From: Rubrivivax gelatinosus | GTDB lineage: Bacteria; Pseudomonadota; Gammaproteobacteria; Burkholderiales; Burkholderiaceae_C | Assembly: GCF_004340905.1 (NCBI RefSeq) | Contig: NZ_SLXD01000013.1 | Coordinates: forward strand, 62,001 to 126,000 | DNA: 64,000 bases | Reading direction: 5' to 3' | Shown: piece by piece, positions 43,434 to 50,586 of the stretch | Layout of the letters: each line of letters starts with the position of its first letter | How positions within the stretch are numbered: the first letter of the stretch is position 1 | The notes under the pieces: generated by a model | Told to the model about the DNA's origin: nothing | Databases searched by the model: none | Seen by the model: only the letters and a program-made list of their open reading frames with translations | Position numbers and translations under genes: made by a program

Positions 43434-45386
43434 ATGCTGCATCCCCAAGCGTTCGACGTCATCGTCGTCGGCGGCGGTCACGCCGGAACGGAAGCTGCGC
43501 TCGCTGCCGCCCGCATGGGCTGCACGACGCTGCTCTTGACCCACAACATCGAGACGCTGGGGCAGATGAGCTGCAACCCGTCGATCGGTGGCATCGGCAA
43601 AGGCCATCTCGTCAAGGAGGTCGACGCGCTCGGCGGCGCGATGGCCGAGGCCACCGACGAGTCGGGCATCCAGTTCCGCATCCTCAACGGCAGCAAGGGC
43701 CCGGCGGTGCGCGCCACACGCGCCCAGGCCGACCGCGTGCTCTACAAGGCTGCGATCCGGCGCCGGCTGGAGAACCAGCCGAACCTCTGGCTGTTCCAGC
43801 AGGCCTGCGACGACCTGATCGTCGAAGGCGACCGCGTCACCGGCGTCGTCACCCAGATCGGCCTGCGTTTCAACGCCCGCGCCGTCGTGCTGACCGCCGG
43901 CACCTTTCTCGACGGGCGGGTGCACGTCGGGCTGGAGAACTACCGCGCCGGCCGCGCCGGCGACCCGGCGGCGACGACGCTGTCGGGCCGGCTGAAGGAG
44001 CTGAAGCTGCCGCAGGGCCGGCTGAAGACCGGTACGCCGCCGCGCATCGACGGCCGCTCGATCGACTTCTCGCGCCTGGAAGAACAGCCCGGTGACCTCG
44101 ACCCGGTGCCGGTGTTCGGTTTCCTCGGCACGCCCGAGATGCACCCGCGCCAGCTGCCGTGCTGGATCACGCACACCAACGAGCGCACGCACGAGATCAT
44201 CCGCAGCGGCTTCGACCGCAGCCCGATGTTCACCGGCATCATCGAAGGCGTCGGCCCGCGCTACTGCCCGAGCATCGAAGACAAGATCAACCGCTTCGCC
44301 GACAAGAGCTCGCACCAGATCTTCCTCGAGCCCGAGGGCCTGACGACGCACGAGTTCTATCCGAACGGCGTGTCGACTTCGCTGCCCTTCGACGTCCAGC
44401 TCGGCGCGATCCGTTCGATGCCGGGCCTGGAGAACGCGCACATCCTGCGCCCCGGCTACGCGATCGAGTACGACTACTTCGACCCGCGTGAACTGAAGCC
44501 CAGCTTCGAGACCCAGGCCATCGGCGGGCTGTTCTTCGCCGGCCAGATCAACGGCACGACCGGCTACGAGGAGGCTGCGGCGCAAGGCCTGTTCGCCGGC
44601 GCCAACGCCGCGCTGCAGGCCCAGGGCCGCGAGCCCTGGACGCCGCGGCGCGACCAGGCTTACCTGGGCGTGCTCGTCGACGACCTGGTCACCAAGGGCA
44701 TCACCGAGCCCTACCGCATGTTCACCAGCCGCGCCGAGTACCGGCTGCAGCTGCGCGAGGACAACGCCGACCTGCGGCTGACGGCGATCGGCCGCGAGCT
44801 GGGCCTCGTCGGCGACGCGCGCTGGGACGCCTTCTGCCGCAAGCGCGAGCGCCTGGAGCGCGAGCAGCAGCGCCTGAAGAGCACCTGGGTGCGGCCGGCG
44901 ACGCTGGCCGCGGCCGACGCCGAACGTTTTATCGGCAAGGCGCTGGAGCACGAGTACAACCTGGCCGACCTGCTGCGCCGGCCGGGTGTCGATTTCGATG
45001 CAGTCTGGGGCGCGGCCGCTGCGGCCGGTGTTCCCGACGCTGTTTCACGTGGAACATTGCAGGCCGAGTACGGCGCTCGCGAAGCCGACGCGGTGATCGA
45101 GCAAGCCGAGATCACGATCAAGTACGCCGGCTACATCGACAAGCAGGTCGACGAGGTGCAGCGTGCCGCGCACTACGAGCAGATGAAGCTGCCCGAGGAC
45201 CTGGACTACGCCCAGGTCACCGCGCTGTCCTTCGAGGTGCGCCAGAAGCTGGCGCGCCACCGGCCCGAGACGCTGGGCCAGGCCTCGCGCATCTCCGGCG
45301 TGACGCCGGCGGCGATCTCGCTGCTGCTGGTGCACCTGAAGAAGGGGCGCTTCAAGGGCTTCACCGCCGACGAGGCCACGGCATGA
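43434..45386 (+). CDS. mnmG: tRNA uridine-34 5-carboxymethylaminomethyl modification enzyme MnmG (GidA)
   Basis: A 650-residue FAD protein that with MnmE makes the cmnm5 modification at wobble U34 of certain tRNAs. The FAD-binding site VVGGGHAGTEAA (11-22) is followed by the family motif SCNPSIGGIGKGHLVKE. INGTTGYEEAAAQGL and the C-terminal GidA-associated helical domain (about 560-640) are also present. Length is typical. A parS site lies inside the coding sequence at 45041-45056. The stop overlaps rsmG by 4 nt. Confidence 0.97.
   Translation: MLHPQAFDVIVVGGGHAGTEAALAAARMGCTTLLLTHNIETLGQMSCNPSIGGIGKGHLVKEVDALGGAMAEATDESGIQFRILNGSKGPAVRATRAQADRVLYKAAIRRRLENQPNLWLFQQACDDLIVEGDRVTGVVTQIGLRFNARAVVLTAGTFLDGRVHVGLENYRAGRAGDPAATTLSGRLKELKLPQGRLKTGTPPRIDGRSIDFSRLEEQPGDLDPVPVFGFLGTPEMHPRQLPCWITHTNERTHEIIRSGFDRSPMFTGIIEGVGPRYCPSIEDKINRFADKSSHQIFLEPEGLTTHEFYPNGVSTSLPFDVQLGAIRSMPGLENAHILRPGYAIEYDYFDPRELKPSFETQAIGGLFFAGQINGTTGYEEAAAQGLFAGANAALQAQGREPWTPRRDQAYLGVLVDDLVTKGITEPYRMFTSRAEYRLQLREDNADLRLTAIGRELGLVGDARWDAFCRKRERLEREQQRLKSTWVRPATLAAADAERFIGKALEHEYNLADLLRRPGVDFDAVWGAAAAAGVPDAVSRGTLQAEYGAREADAVIEQAEITIKYAGYIDKQVDEVQRAAHYEQMKLPEDLDYAQVTALSFEVRQKLARHRPETLGQASRISGVTPAAISLLLVHLKKGRFKGFTADEATA
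45041..45056. other. parS site 1 (inside mnmG)
   Basis: TGTTTCACGTGGAACA is an exact match to the widespread chromosomal parS sequence, the loading site for ParB. It lies within the 3' part of mnmG, 4.2 kb from parB. Confidence 0.93.
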
Positions 45387-46006
45387 CGGCTGCGACACCG
45401 GCCGCGGTCTGCGCGGCGCTGGGGCTGGAGCTCACGCCCGCCCAGGTCGAAGCCTTGGAGCGTTACCTGGCGCTGCTGCAGCGCTGGAACGCCACCTACA
45501 ACCTGACGGCGGTGCGCGACCCGGCGCAGATGCTGACCCAGCACCTGGCCGACTGCCTGGCGGTCGTGAAGCCGCTCGCGGCACGTCTGCCGGCCGGGCG
45601 TGTGCTCGACGTCGGCAGCGGCGGCGGCCTGCCCGGTGTCGTGCTGTCGATCCTGGGTTGGGACGTGACCTGCGTCGACACCGTCGGCAAGAAGGCGGCG
45701 TTCATCCGCCAGGCTGCGGCCGAGTTGCGGTTGTCACGGCTGCAGGCGGCGCACTCGCGGGTCGAGCAGCTGAAGGCGCCGCCCTTCGACGTCGTCACAT
45801 CCCGCGCTTTCTCGTCGCTGGCCGACTTCGTCACGCTGACCTCGTCGCTGCTGAAACCCGACGGGTGCTGGATGGCGATGAAGGGCAGGGTGCCGGACGA
45901 CGAGATCGCCGCGCTGCCGGCCGGCGCCGAGGTGTTCCACGTGGAACAGCTCAGCGTGCCGGGCCTGGACGCGCAGCGCTGCCTGGTGTGGATGCGAAAA
46001 GCCTGA
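45383..46006 (+). CDS. rsmG: 16S rRNA (guanine-527 N7)-methyltransferase RsmG (GidB)
   Basis: A 207-residue SAM-dependent methyltransferase acting on G527 of 16S rRNA; loss gives low-level streptomycin resistance in other bacteria. It shows the SAM motif VLDVGSGGGLPGVVL and the family segments RWNATYNLTAVRDP and VTSRAFSSLADF. Length is typical. It overlaps mnmG by 4 nt (ATGA) and carries a perfect parS palindrome near its 3' end (45933-45948). Confidence 0.96.
   Translation: MTAATPAAVCAALGLELTPAQVEALERYLALLQRWNATYNLTAVRDPAQMLTQHLADCLAVVKPLAARLPAGRVLDVGSGGGLPGVVLSILGWDVTCVDTVGKKAAFIRQAAAELRLSRLQAAHSRVEQLKAPPFDVVTSRAFSSLADFVTLTSSLLKPDGCWMAMKGRVPDDEIAALPAGAEVFHVEQLSVPGLDAQRCLVWMRKA
45933..45948. 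other. parS site 2 (inside rsmG), perfect palindrome
   Basis: TGTTCCACGTGGAACA is a fully symmetric 16-bp parS, 892 bp from site 1 and inside the last quarter of rsmG. Confidence 0.92.
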
Positions 46007-46118
46007 TGGCCTGCGGCGCTGTGGCGCCGATTCTGCGCTACGCTCGGCCGCCCTTCGTGGTCGCCACCGGCGGCCGCGACCGCGCGACATCCCCTCCCGA
46101 ATCCCGCGCCCAGGCGCG

Positions 46119-46883
46119 ATGAGCATGCGCATTTTCTGTATTGCCAATCAGAAAGGCGGCGTCGGCAAGACGACGACCACCGTCAACCTTGCCGCCGGCC
46201 TGGCCCAGGTCGGCCAGCGCGTGCTGGTCGTCGACCTCGACCCGCAGGGCAATGCGACGATGGGCTCGGGCGTCGACAAGCGGTCGTTGCCGCTGTCGGT
46301 CTACGACGTGCTGCTGGAGAGTGCGACGGTCGCCGAGGCCTGCCAGCGGGGTGTCGCAGGCTACGATGTGCTGGGGGCAAACCGCGAACTGGCCGGTGCC
46401 GAGGTCGAACTCGTGGAACTCGAGCGCCGCGAGCGACGCTTGAAACATGCCCTGGCCGCGGCGCAGGCCGACTACGACTTCGTGCTGGTGGACTGCCCGC
46501 CGTCGCTCAGCCTGCTGACGCTCAACGGTTTGTGCGCGGCGCATGGTGTTGTCGTGCCGATGCAGTGCGAGTACTTCGCGCTCGAAGGCCTGTCGGACCT
46601 GGTCAACACGATCAAGCAGGTGCATGCCAACCTGAACCCCGAGCTGAAGCTGATCGGCCTGCTGCGCGTGATGTTCGACCCGCGCATCACGCTGCAGCAG
46701 CAGGTGGCCGAACAGCTGAAGTCGCACTTCGGCGACAAGGTCTTCAACACGGTGATCCCGCGCAACGTTCGCCTGGCCGAGGCGCCCAGCTACGGCCAGC
46801 CGGGTGTCACTTTCGACCCGTCGAGCAAGGGCGCGCAGGCTTTCGTCGAGTTCGCGCGCGAGATGGTGGCCCGGCTTGCTTGA
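46119..46883 (+). CDS. parA: Chromosome-partitioning ATPase ParA (Soj)
   Basis: A 254-residue Walker-type ATPase that, with ParB bound at parS, segregates the chromosome origin region. The deviant Walker A is KGGVGKTT (12-19); the DLDPQGNATMG and VLVDCPPSLSLLT segments follow. There is no N-terminal HTH, so it is the chromosomal Soj type. It starts 112 bp after rsmG. Its stop overlaps the frame of the following GNAT gene. Of two in-frame ATGs two codons apart, the first is used. Confidence 0.96.
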   Translation: MSMRIFCIANQKGGVGKTTTTVNLAAGLAQVGQRVLVVDLDPQGNATMGSGVDKRSLPLSVYDVLLESATVAEACQRGVAGYDVLGANRELAGAEVELVELERRERRLKHALAAAQADYDFVLVDCPPSLSLLTLNGLCAAHGVVVPMQCEYFALEGLSDLVNTIKQVHANLNPELKLIGLLRVMFDPRITLQQQVAEQLKSHFGDKVFNTVIPRNVRLAEAPSYGQPGVTFDPSSKGAQAFVEFAREMVARLA

Positions 46884-47652
46884 GACGCTGACCGCCCGTG
46901 CCGAAGACGCCGGCCTGAACGCCGCCGCGCCGCGCGAGCAGCGCTGGATTGATGGCTGGCTGGTGCGTTATTCGCCCGGCAAGGCCAAGCGTGCGCGCTG
47001 CATCAACGCCGTGGCCGACGGCCGTCTGTCGCTGGACGAACGCCTGGCGCTGGCGGCTGCGGTCTACCGTGACGCCGGCCTGCCGATGTTCGTGCGCATC
47101 ACGCCGTTCACGCGCCCGGCGACGCTGGATGCCGAACTGGCGGCGCGTGGCTGGGCGCGCATCGACGACACGCGGGTGATGCTGGCACCCGAACTGGCTC
47201 CGGCGCTGCAAGCGCATGCCGGGCTGCCGGCGCCCCAAGGTTTCACGTGGAACATCGTCGACAGCGCGGCCTTCGCCGCGACCGTCGGCGCGCTGCGCGG
47301 CTCTCCGCTCGAACAGCGCGAGGCCCACGCGAAACGCCTGGCCGGTGCACCGGTGCCGCACACCGCGCTGACACTGGTGCACGAAGCCGACGGCGCCGTG
47401 CTGGCCTGCGGCCAGGTCGCCGTCGAAGCCGATCTGGCCGGGCTGTACGACGTCTTCACGGCGTCCCAAGCCCGCGGCCAGGGCCACGCGGCCCGGCTGT
47501 GCCGGCGGCTGCTCGGGCTGGCGATGGAGCAGGGCGCTCGCGCCGGCTATCTGCAAGTGGAAGCCGACAACTCGCCCGCCCGCACGATCTACGGCCGGCT
47601 CGGTTTTGCCGACGCCTTCGCCTACCACTACCGCCAGGCGCCCGAGGCCTGA
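46876..47652 (+). CDS. GNAT-family N-acetyltransferase
   Basis: A 258-residue acetyltransferase with the conserved acetyl-CoA region in its C-terminal third: VFTASQARGQGHAARLCRRLL and YLQVEADNSPARTIYGRLGF. The N-terminal half resembles a second, degenerate GNAT fold. Substrate unknown. The likely start is TTG 46876, 8 nt inside the parA stop region; no ATG or GTG is suitably placed. It sits between parA and parB and carries a parS-like site, so the locus is broken up relative to a simple parAB operon. Confidence 0.82.
   Translation: MLETLTARAEDAGLNAAAPREQRWIDGWLVRYSPGKAKRARCINAVADGRLSLDERLALAAAVYRDAGLPMFVRITPFTRPATLDAELAARGWARIDDTRVMLAPELAPALQAHAGLPAPQGFTWNIVDSAAFAATVGALRGSPLEQREAHAKRLAGAPVPHTALTLVHEADGAVLACGQVAVEADLAGLYDVFTASQARGQGHAARLCRRLLGLAMEQGARAGYLQVEADNSPARTIYGRLGFADAFAYHYRQAPEA
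47239..47254. other. parS site 3 (inside the GNAT gene)
   Basis: GGTTTCACGTGGAACA matches parS except for the first base; the 14-bp core GTTTCACGTGGAAC is complete. It is 1.3 kb from site 2 and 2 kb from parB. Confidence 0.87.
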
Positions 47653-47675
47653 AAAAAAAGCGCCCCGAAGGGCGC
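47652..47675 (-). terminator. Intrinsic terminator of argC
   Basis: Read leftward, GCGCCC (47675-47670), a 4-nt loop and GGGCGC (47665-47660) are followed by eight T residues. The T-run is the complement of the A-run beginning at the last base of the GNAT stop. Confidence 0.85.
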
Positions 47676-47697
47676 CGTTGTCATCAGGGCCGGGGCC

Positions 47698-48636
47698 TCA
47701 GAGCCCCAGGCCTTCGTCCAGCCCCAGGTGCAGGTTCATCGCCTGCACCGCGGCGCCGCTGGCGCCCTTGCCGAGGTTGTCCAGCCGCGCGACCAGCAGC
47801 ACCTGGCTGTCATTGGCGAAGACGAAGACGTCGATGCGGTTCGTGTCGTTGGCCGCCTGAACGTCGAGGAAACCATGCTCCAGCGTCGCAGCATCACGCA
47901 GCGGCATCACGTGGATGAAACGTTCGCCCGCGTAATGCGCCGTGTAGGCGGCGTGGATCGCCTCGGCCGTCACGCCGGGCAGCTGCGCCAGATGCAGCGG
48001 CACCGACACCGCCAGACCCTTGTAGAACGGCCCGACCACCGGCACGAACAGCGGCGCGGTGGCCAGCCCGGTGTGAGCCGCCATCTCGGGCAGGTGCTTG
48101 TGCGCCAGACCCAGCGCGTAGGGGCGCGGCGCGTCCAGTTCCGGGTTCCCGCCGGCCTGGTACTGCTCGATCATCTTCTTGCCGCCACCGGAGTAGCCGG
48201 TGATCGAACTCGCGCTGACCGGCAGCGTCGCCGGCACCAGAGCGGCGTCGACCAGCGGGCGCAGCAGCGCGACGAAGGCCGTCGCGTGGCAGCCCGGGTT
48301 GCTGATGCGCTTGGCGGCACGCAGCGCGTCGCGCTGGCCGGGCGCCAGTTCGGGAAAACCGTAGGCCCAGCCCGGCGCGGTGCGGTGCGCGGTGCTGGCG
48401 TCGATCAGGCAGGTCTTCGGGTTGGTCACCAGCGCCGCCGCCTCGCGCGCCGCGGCGTCGGGCAGGCAGAGGAAGGCGACGTCCGCGGCGTTGAGCAGGC
48501 GCGCGCGTTCGGCGGCGTCCTTGCGCAGGTCCGGCGCGATCTTCAGCAGCTCGATGTCGGGGCGGCTTGCCAGGTACTCGTGGATGCGCAGGCCCGTCGT
48601 GCCTTCCTGTCCGTCGACGTAGACCGTGTAGTTCAT
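47698..48636 (-). CDS. argC: N-acetyl-gamma-glutamyl-phosphate reductase, short type
   Basis: A 312-residue NADPH-dependent enzyme of arginine synthesis reducing N-acetylglutamyl phosphate to the semialdehyde. The short form (ArgC type 2) begins VYVDGQEGTTGLRIHEYL. The catalytic Cys116 lies in ISNPGCHATAF. SSITGYSGGGK and HKHLPEM are family motifs. ATG 48636 is preceded by AGAGG. It interrupts the par region on the opposite strand and has its own terminator. Confidence 0.94.
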   Translation of the reverse strand: MNYTVYVDGQEGTTGLRIHEYLASRPDIELLKIAPDLRKDAAERARLLNAADVAFLCLPDAAAREAAALVTNPKTCLIDASTAHRTAPGWAYGFPELAPGQRDALRAAKRISNPGCHATAFVALLRPLVDAALVPATLPVSASSITGYSGGGKKMIEQYQAGGNPELDAPRPYALGLAHKHLPEMAAHTGLATAPLFVPVVGPFYKGLAVSVPLHLAQLPGVTAEAIHAAYTAHYAGERFIHVMPLRDAATLEHGFLDVQAANDTNRIDVFVFANDSQVLLVARLDNLGKGASGAAVQAMNLHLGLDEGLGL

Positions 48637-48690
48637 CTCTGCCTCTCGCGCACAATTCGTGGGGTGAACGGTCGAGGATAAGGCAAGGTG

Positions 48691-49242
48691 ATGACCTTGG
48701 ACGAACGCGTGCTGGTGCTGCCCGGATGGCTGGGCTCGGGCCCGGAGCACTGGCAAAGCCGTTGGGAGGCGCTGCACGGCTTTCAGCGCGTGCAGCAGTC
48801 GGATTGGCAATGGCCGCTGCGCGGGGACTGGATGGCGCAGCTCGAAGAAGCGGTGCTCGCCGCGCCGGGCCGCGTGCGGCTGGCCGCCCACAGCCTGGGC
48901 TGCCACCTCGTCGCCGCGTGGGCGGCGCATTCATCGCATGCCGATCGGGTCGCCGGCGCCTTGCTCGTCGCGCCACCCGATCTGGAGCAGCCCGACACGC
49001 CGCCGCCGGTGGCCCGCTGGCGGCCCGTCGTGCGCCGGCCGCTCCCGTTTGCCGCGCTCGTGCTCTACAGCGAGGACGATCCCTTCGCCTCGCCGGCGGC
49101 GTCTCAGGCGCTTGCCGCCGACTGGGCCGTGCCGGCCGAGAGCCTGGGCGCACGCGGTCATTTGAACGCCGAGTCGGGCCTCGGCGACTGGCCCGAAGGC
49201 GTCGCCAGGCTCGCCGCGCTGGGCCGGGTCGCCGCTCGGTGA
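48691..49242 (+). CDS. Small serine hydrolase, RBBP9/YdeN family
   Basis: A 183-residue hydrolase. The opening VLVLPGWLGSGPEHWQSRWE is characteristic of the RBBP9/YdeN family. The nucleophile is Ser in LAAHSLGCHL, Asp is in YSEDDPF, and His is in LGARGHLNAESGLGDWPEG. No signal peptide is present. ATG 48691 or the GTG one codon earlier could serve as start. It is divergent from argC and lies 11 bp before parB. Confidence 0.9.
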   Translation: MTLDERVLVLPGWLGSGPEHWQSRWEALHGFQRVQQSDWQWPLRGDWMAQLEEAVLAAPGRVRLAAHSLGCHLVAAWAAHSSHADRVAGALLVAPPDLEQPDTPPPVARWRPVVRRPLPFAALVLYSEDDPFASPAASQALAADWAVPAESLGARGHLNAESGLGDWPEGVARLAALGRVAAR

Positions 49243-49253
49243 CAATCACGCCC

Positions 49254-50138
49254 ATGGCGACCAAAAAACCGAAGGGGCTGGGCCTGGGCCTCGAAGCGCT
49301 GCTGGGCCCCAAAGTCTCCGAAACGCCGGCCGGCGACGGCCAGCCGACGACGCTGCGCCTGGAGCAGCTCGAGCCGGGCCGGTATCAGCCGCGCACGCGC
49401 ATGGACGAGGGCTCGCTGTACGAGCTGGCCGAGAGCATCAAGGGCCAGGGCGTGATGCAGCCCATCCTCGTGCGCCCGGTGGCCGAAGGCCGCTGGGAGA
49501 TCATCGCTGGCGAGCGCCGCTTCCGCGCCGCGAAGATCGCCGGGCTCGACCGCGTGCCGGTGCTCGTCAAGCCGGTGCCCGACGAGGCCGCGGCGGTGAT
49601 GGCGCTGATCGAGAACATCCAGCGCGAAGACCTGAACCCGCTGGAAGAAGCCCAAGGCCTGCGCCGGCTGGTGCAAGAGTTTGGGCTCACTCACGAACAG
49701 GCGGCGCAGGCCGTGGGGCGTTCACGCAGCGCCGCCAGCAACCTGCTGCGCCTGCTGAACCTGGCCGAGCCCGTGCAGCAGATGCTGCTGGCCGGCGACC
49801 TGGACATGGGCCACGCCCGTGCGCTGCTGGCGCTGGAGGCTGCGCCGCAGGTCATGGCGGCGCACGAGATCGCCTCGCGCAAGCTGAGCGTGCGCGAAGC
49901 CGAGAAGCTGGTGCAGCGCCAGTCGCGGCCCGAGCCGACGCCGCGCGAGAAGGCCGCGGCCGGCAAGTCACGCGACGTGCTGAGGCTCGAGGAGCGCCTG
50001 GCCGACACGCTGGGCGCCGGCGTCGAGATCCGTCTGCGCGGGCGCGGCAAGAAGCAGTCCGGCGAGCTCGTCATCTCCTTCGGCTCGCTTGACGAACTCA
50101 ACGGCCTGCTCGAGCGCCTGGGCATCACGCAAGAGTAG
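49254..50138 (+). CDS. parB: Chromosome-partitioning protein ParB (Spo0J)
   Basis: A 294-residue CTP-dependent DNA clamp that loads at parS. The N-terminal CTPase domain contains AGERRFRAAK and ENIQREDLNPLEEA, the central HTH binds parS (LTHEQAAQAVGRSRSAASNLLRLL), and the C-terminal dimerisation domain ends LERLGITQE. The first residues (KKPKGLGLGLEALLG) form the ParA-stimulating peptide. Nearby parS sites inside mnmG, rsmG and the GNAT gene are its expected targets. Confidence 0.97.
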   Translation: MATKKPKGLGLGLEALLGPKVSETPAGDGQPTTLRLEQLEPGRYQPRTRMDEGSLYELAESIKGQGVMQPILVRPVAEGRWEIIAGERRFRAAKIAGLDRVPVLVKPVPDEAAAVMALIENIQREDLNPLEEAQGLRRLVQEFGLTHEQAAQAVGRSRSAASNLLRLLNLAEPVQQMLLAGDLDMGHARALLALEAAPQVMAAHEIASRKLSVREAEKLVQRQSRPEPTPREKAAAGKSRDVLRLEERLADTLGAGVEIRLRGRGKKQSGELVISFGSLDELNGLLERLGITQE

Positions 50139-50326
50139 AAGCCCGGCGCACCGCCAAGGTGCGCTGCCGGCGACGATCCGGCCGGCTGCCCCCACGAGCT
50201 TCATGCCCAAAGCGCCGGCAGGCTTTTCGCCGTCGTCGCATGATGGCTGGGTGGACGACGCAGGGCGTGATATCCGCCACGCTGCGCGTCCTGCAGGACG
50301 GCCTGCAGCCTGGCCGGTGGCCGAGA

Positions 50327-50342
50327 GGGCACACCTCTTGCA
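50327..50342 (+). promoter_or_regulatory. Sigma-54 (-24/-12) promoter of prkA operon
   Basis: GGGCACA-CCTC-TTGCA matches TGGCACG-N4-TTGCW with invariant GG and GC and exact spacing; two mismatches fall in tolerant positions. Transcription would begin near 50353. The E. coli homologue yeaGH is an NtrC/RpoN target, which supports this. Confidence 0.65.
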
Positions 50343-50475
50343 AAGCAGGGCTGACGCGGGATCCTCCGAACAGGCGGCCGATGACAGGCCAAACCCGGTG
50401 GAAAACGCGGCCCGCCACGGGCAGGATTGACTGCCTGCCGAGGCAAGCGGCCATGCCGCTGGCGTGACGGAAAGC

Positions 50476-50516
50476 TCTGATGGAGCCTGGGCCCGTACAG
50501 CCGGGACTCCATCAGA
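50476..50516 (+). promoter_or_regulatory. Long hairpin in the prkA leader
   Basis: TCTGATGGAG (50476-50485) pairs perfectly with CTCCATCAGA (50507-50516); the 21-nt loop can form an inner CCCG/CGGG stem. No T-run follows, so it is unlikely to be a terminator. It ends 70 nt before the prkA start and may act in mRNA stability or regulator binding. Confidence 0.45.
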
Positions 50517-50586
50517 ACTTCCCCAGGCGAGGGAGTCGGGGCCGTGCGGCCCCGGCGGTCCTCGCCGTCATCGACCAGGAGCTCGC

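Larger units (their letters stand above)
50139..50586. other. 448-bp regulatory region upstream of prkA
   Basis: Between parB and prkA I find no gene. The region holds an inverted repeat CTGCAGG-N4-CCTGCAG (50291-50308), a sigma-54 promoter and a long hairpin, each described separately. Together they make a plausible control region for the prkA operon with an untranslated leader of about 235 nt. Confidence 0.6.

Noticed and set aside
50311..50350. tRNA-Ser-like string (GTGGCCGAGAGGGCAC followed by CTTGCAAAGCAGG)
   Set aside because: No acceptor stem, T-arm or CCA end can be formed around it; the sigma-54 promoter explains the conserved-looking part better.
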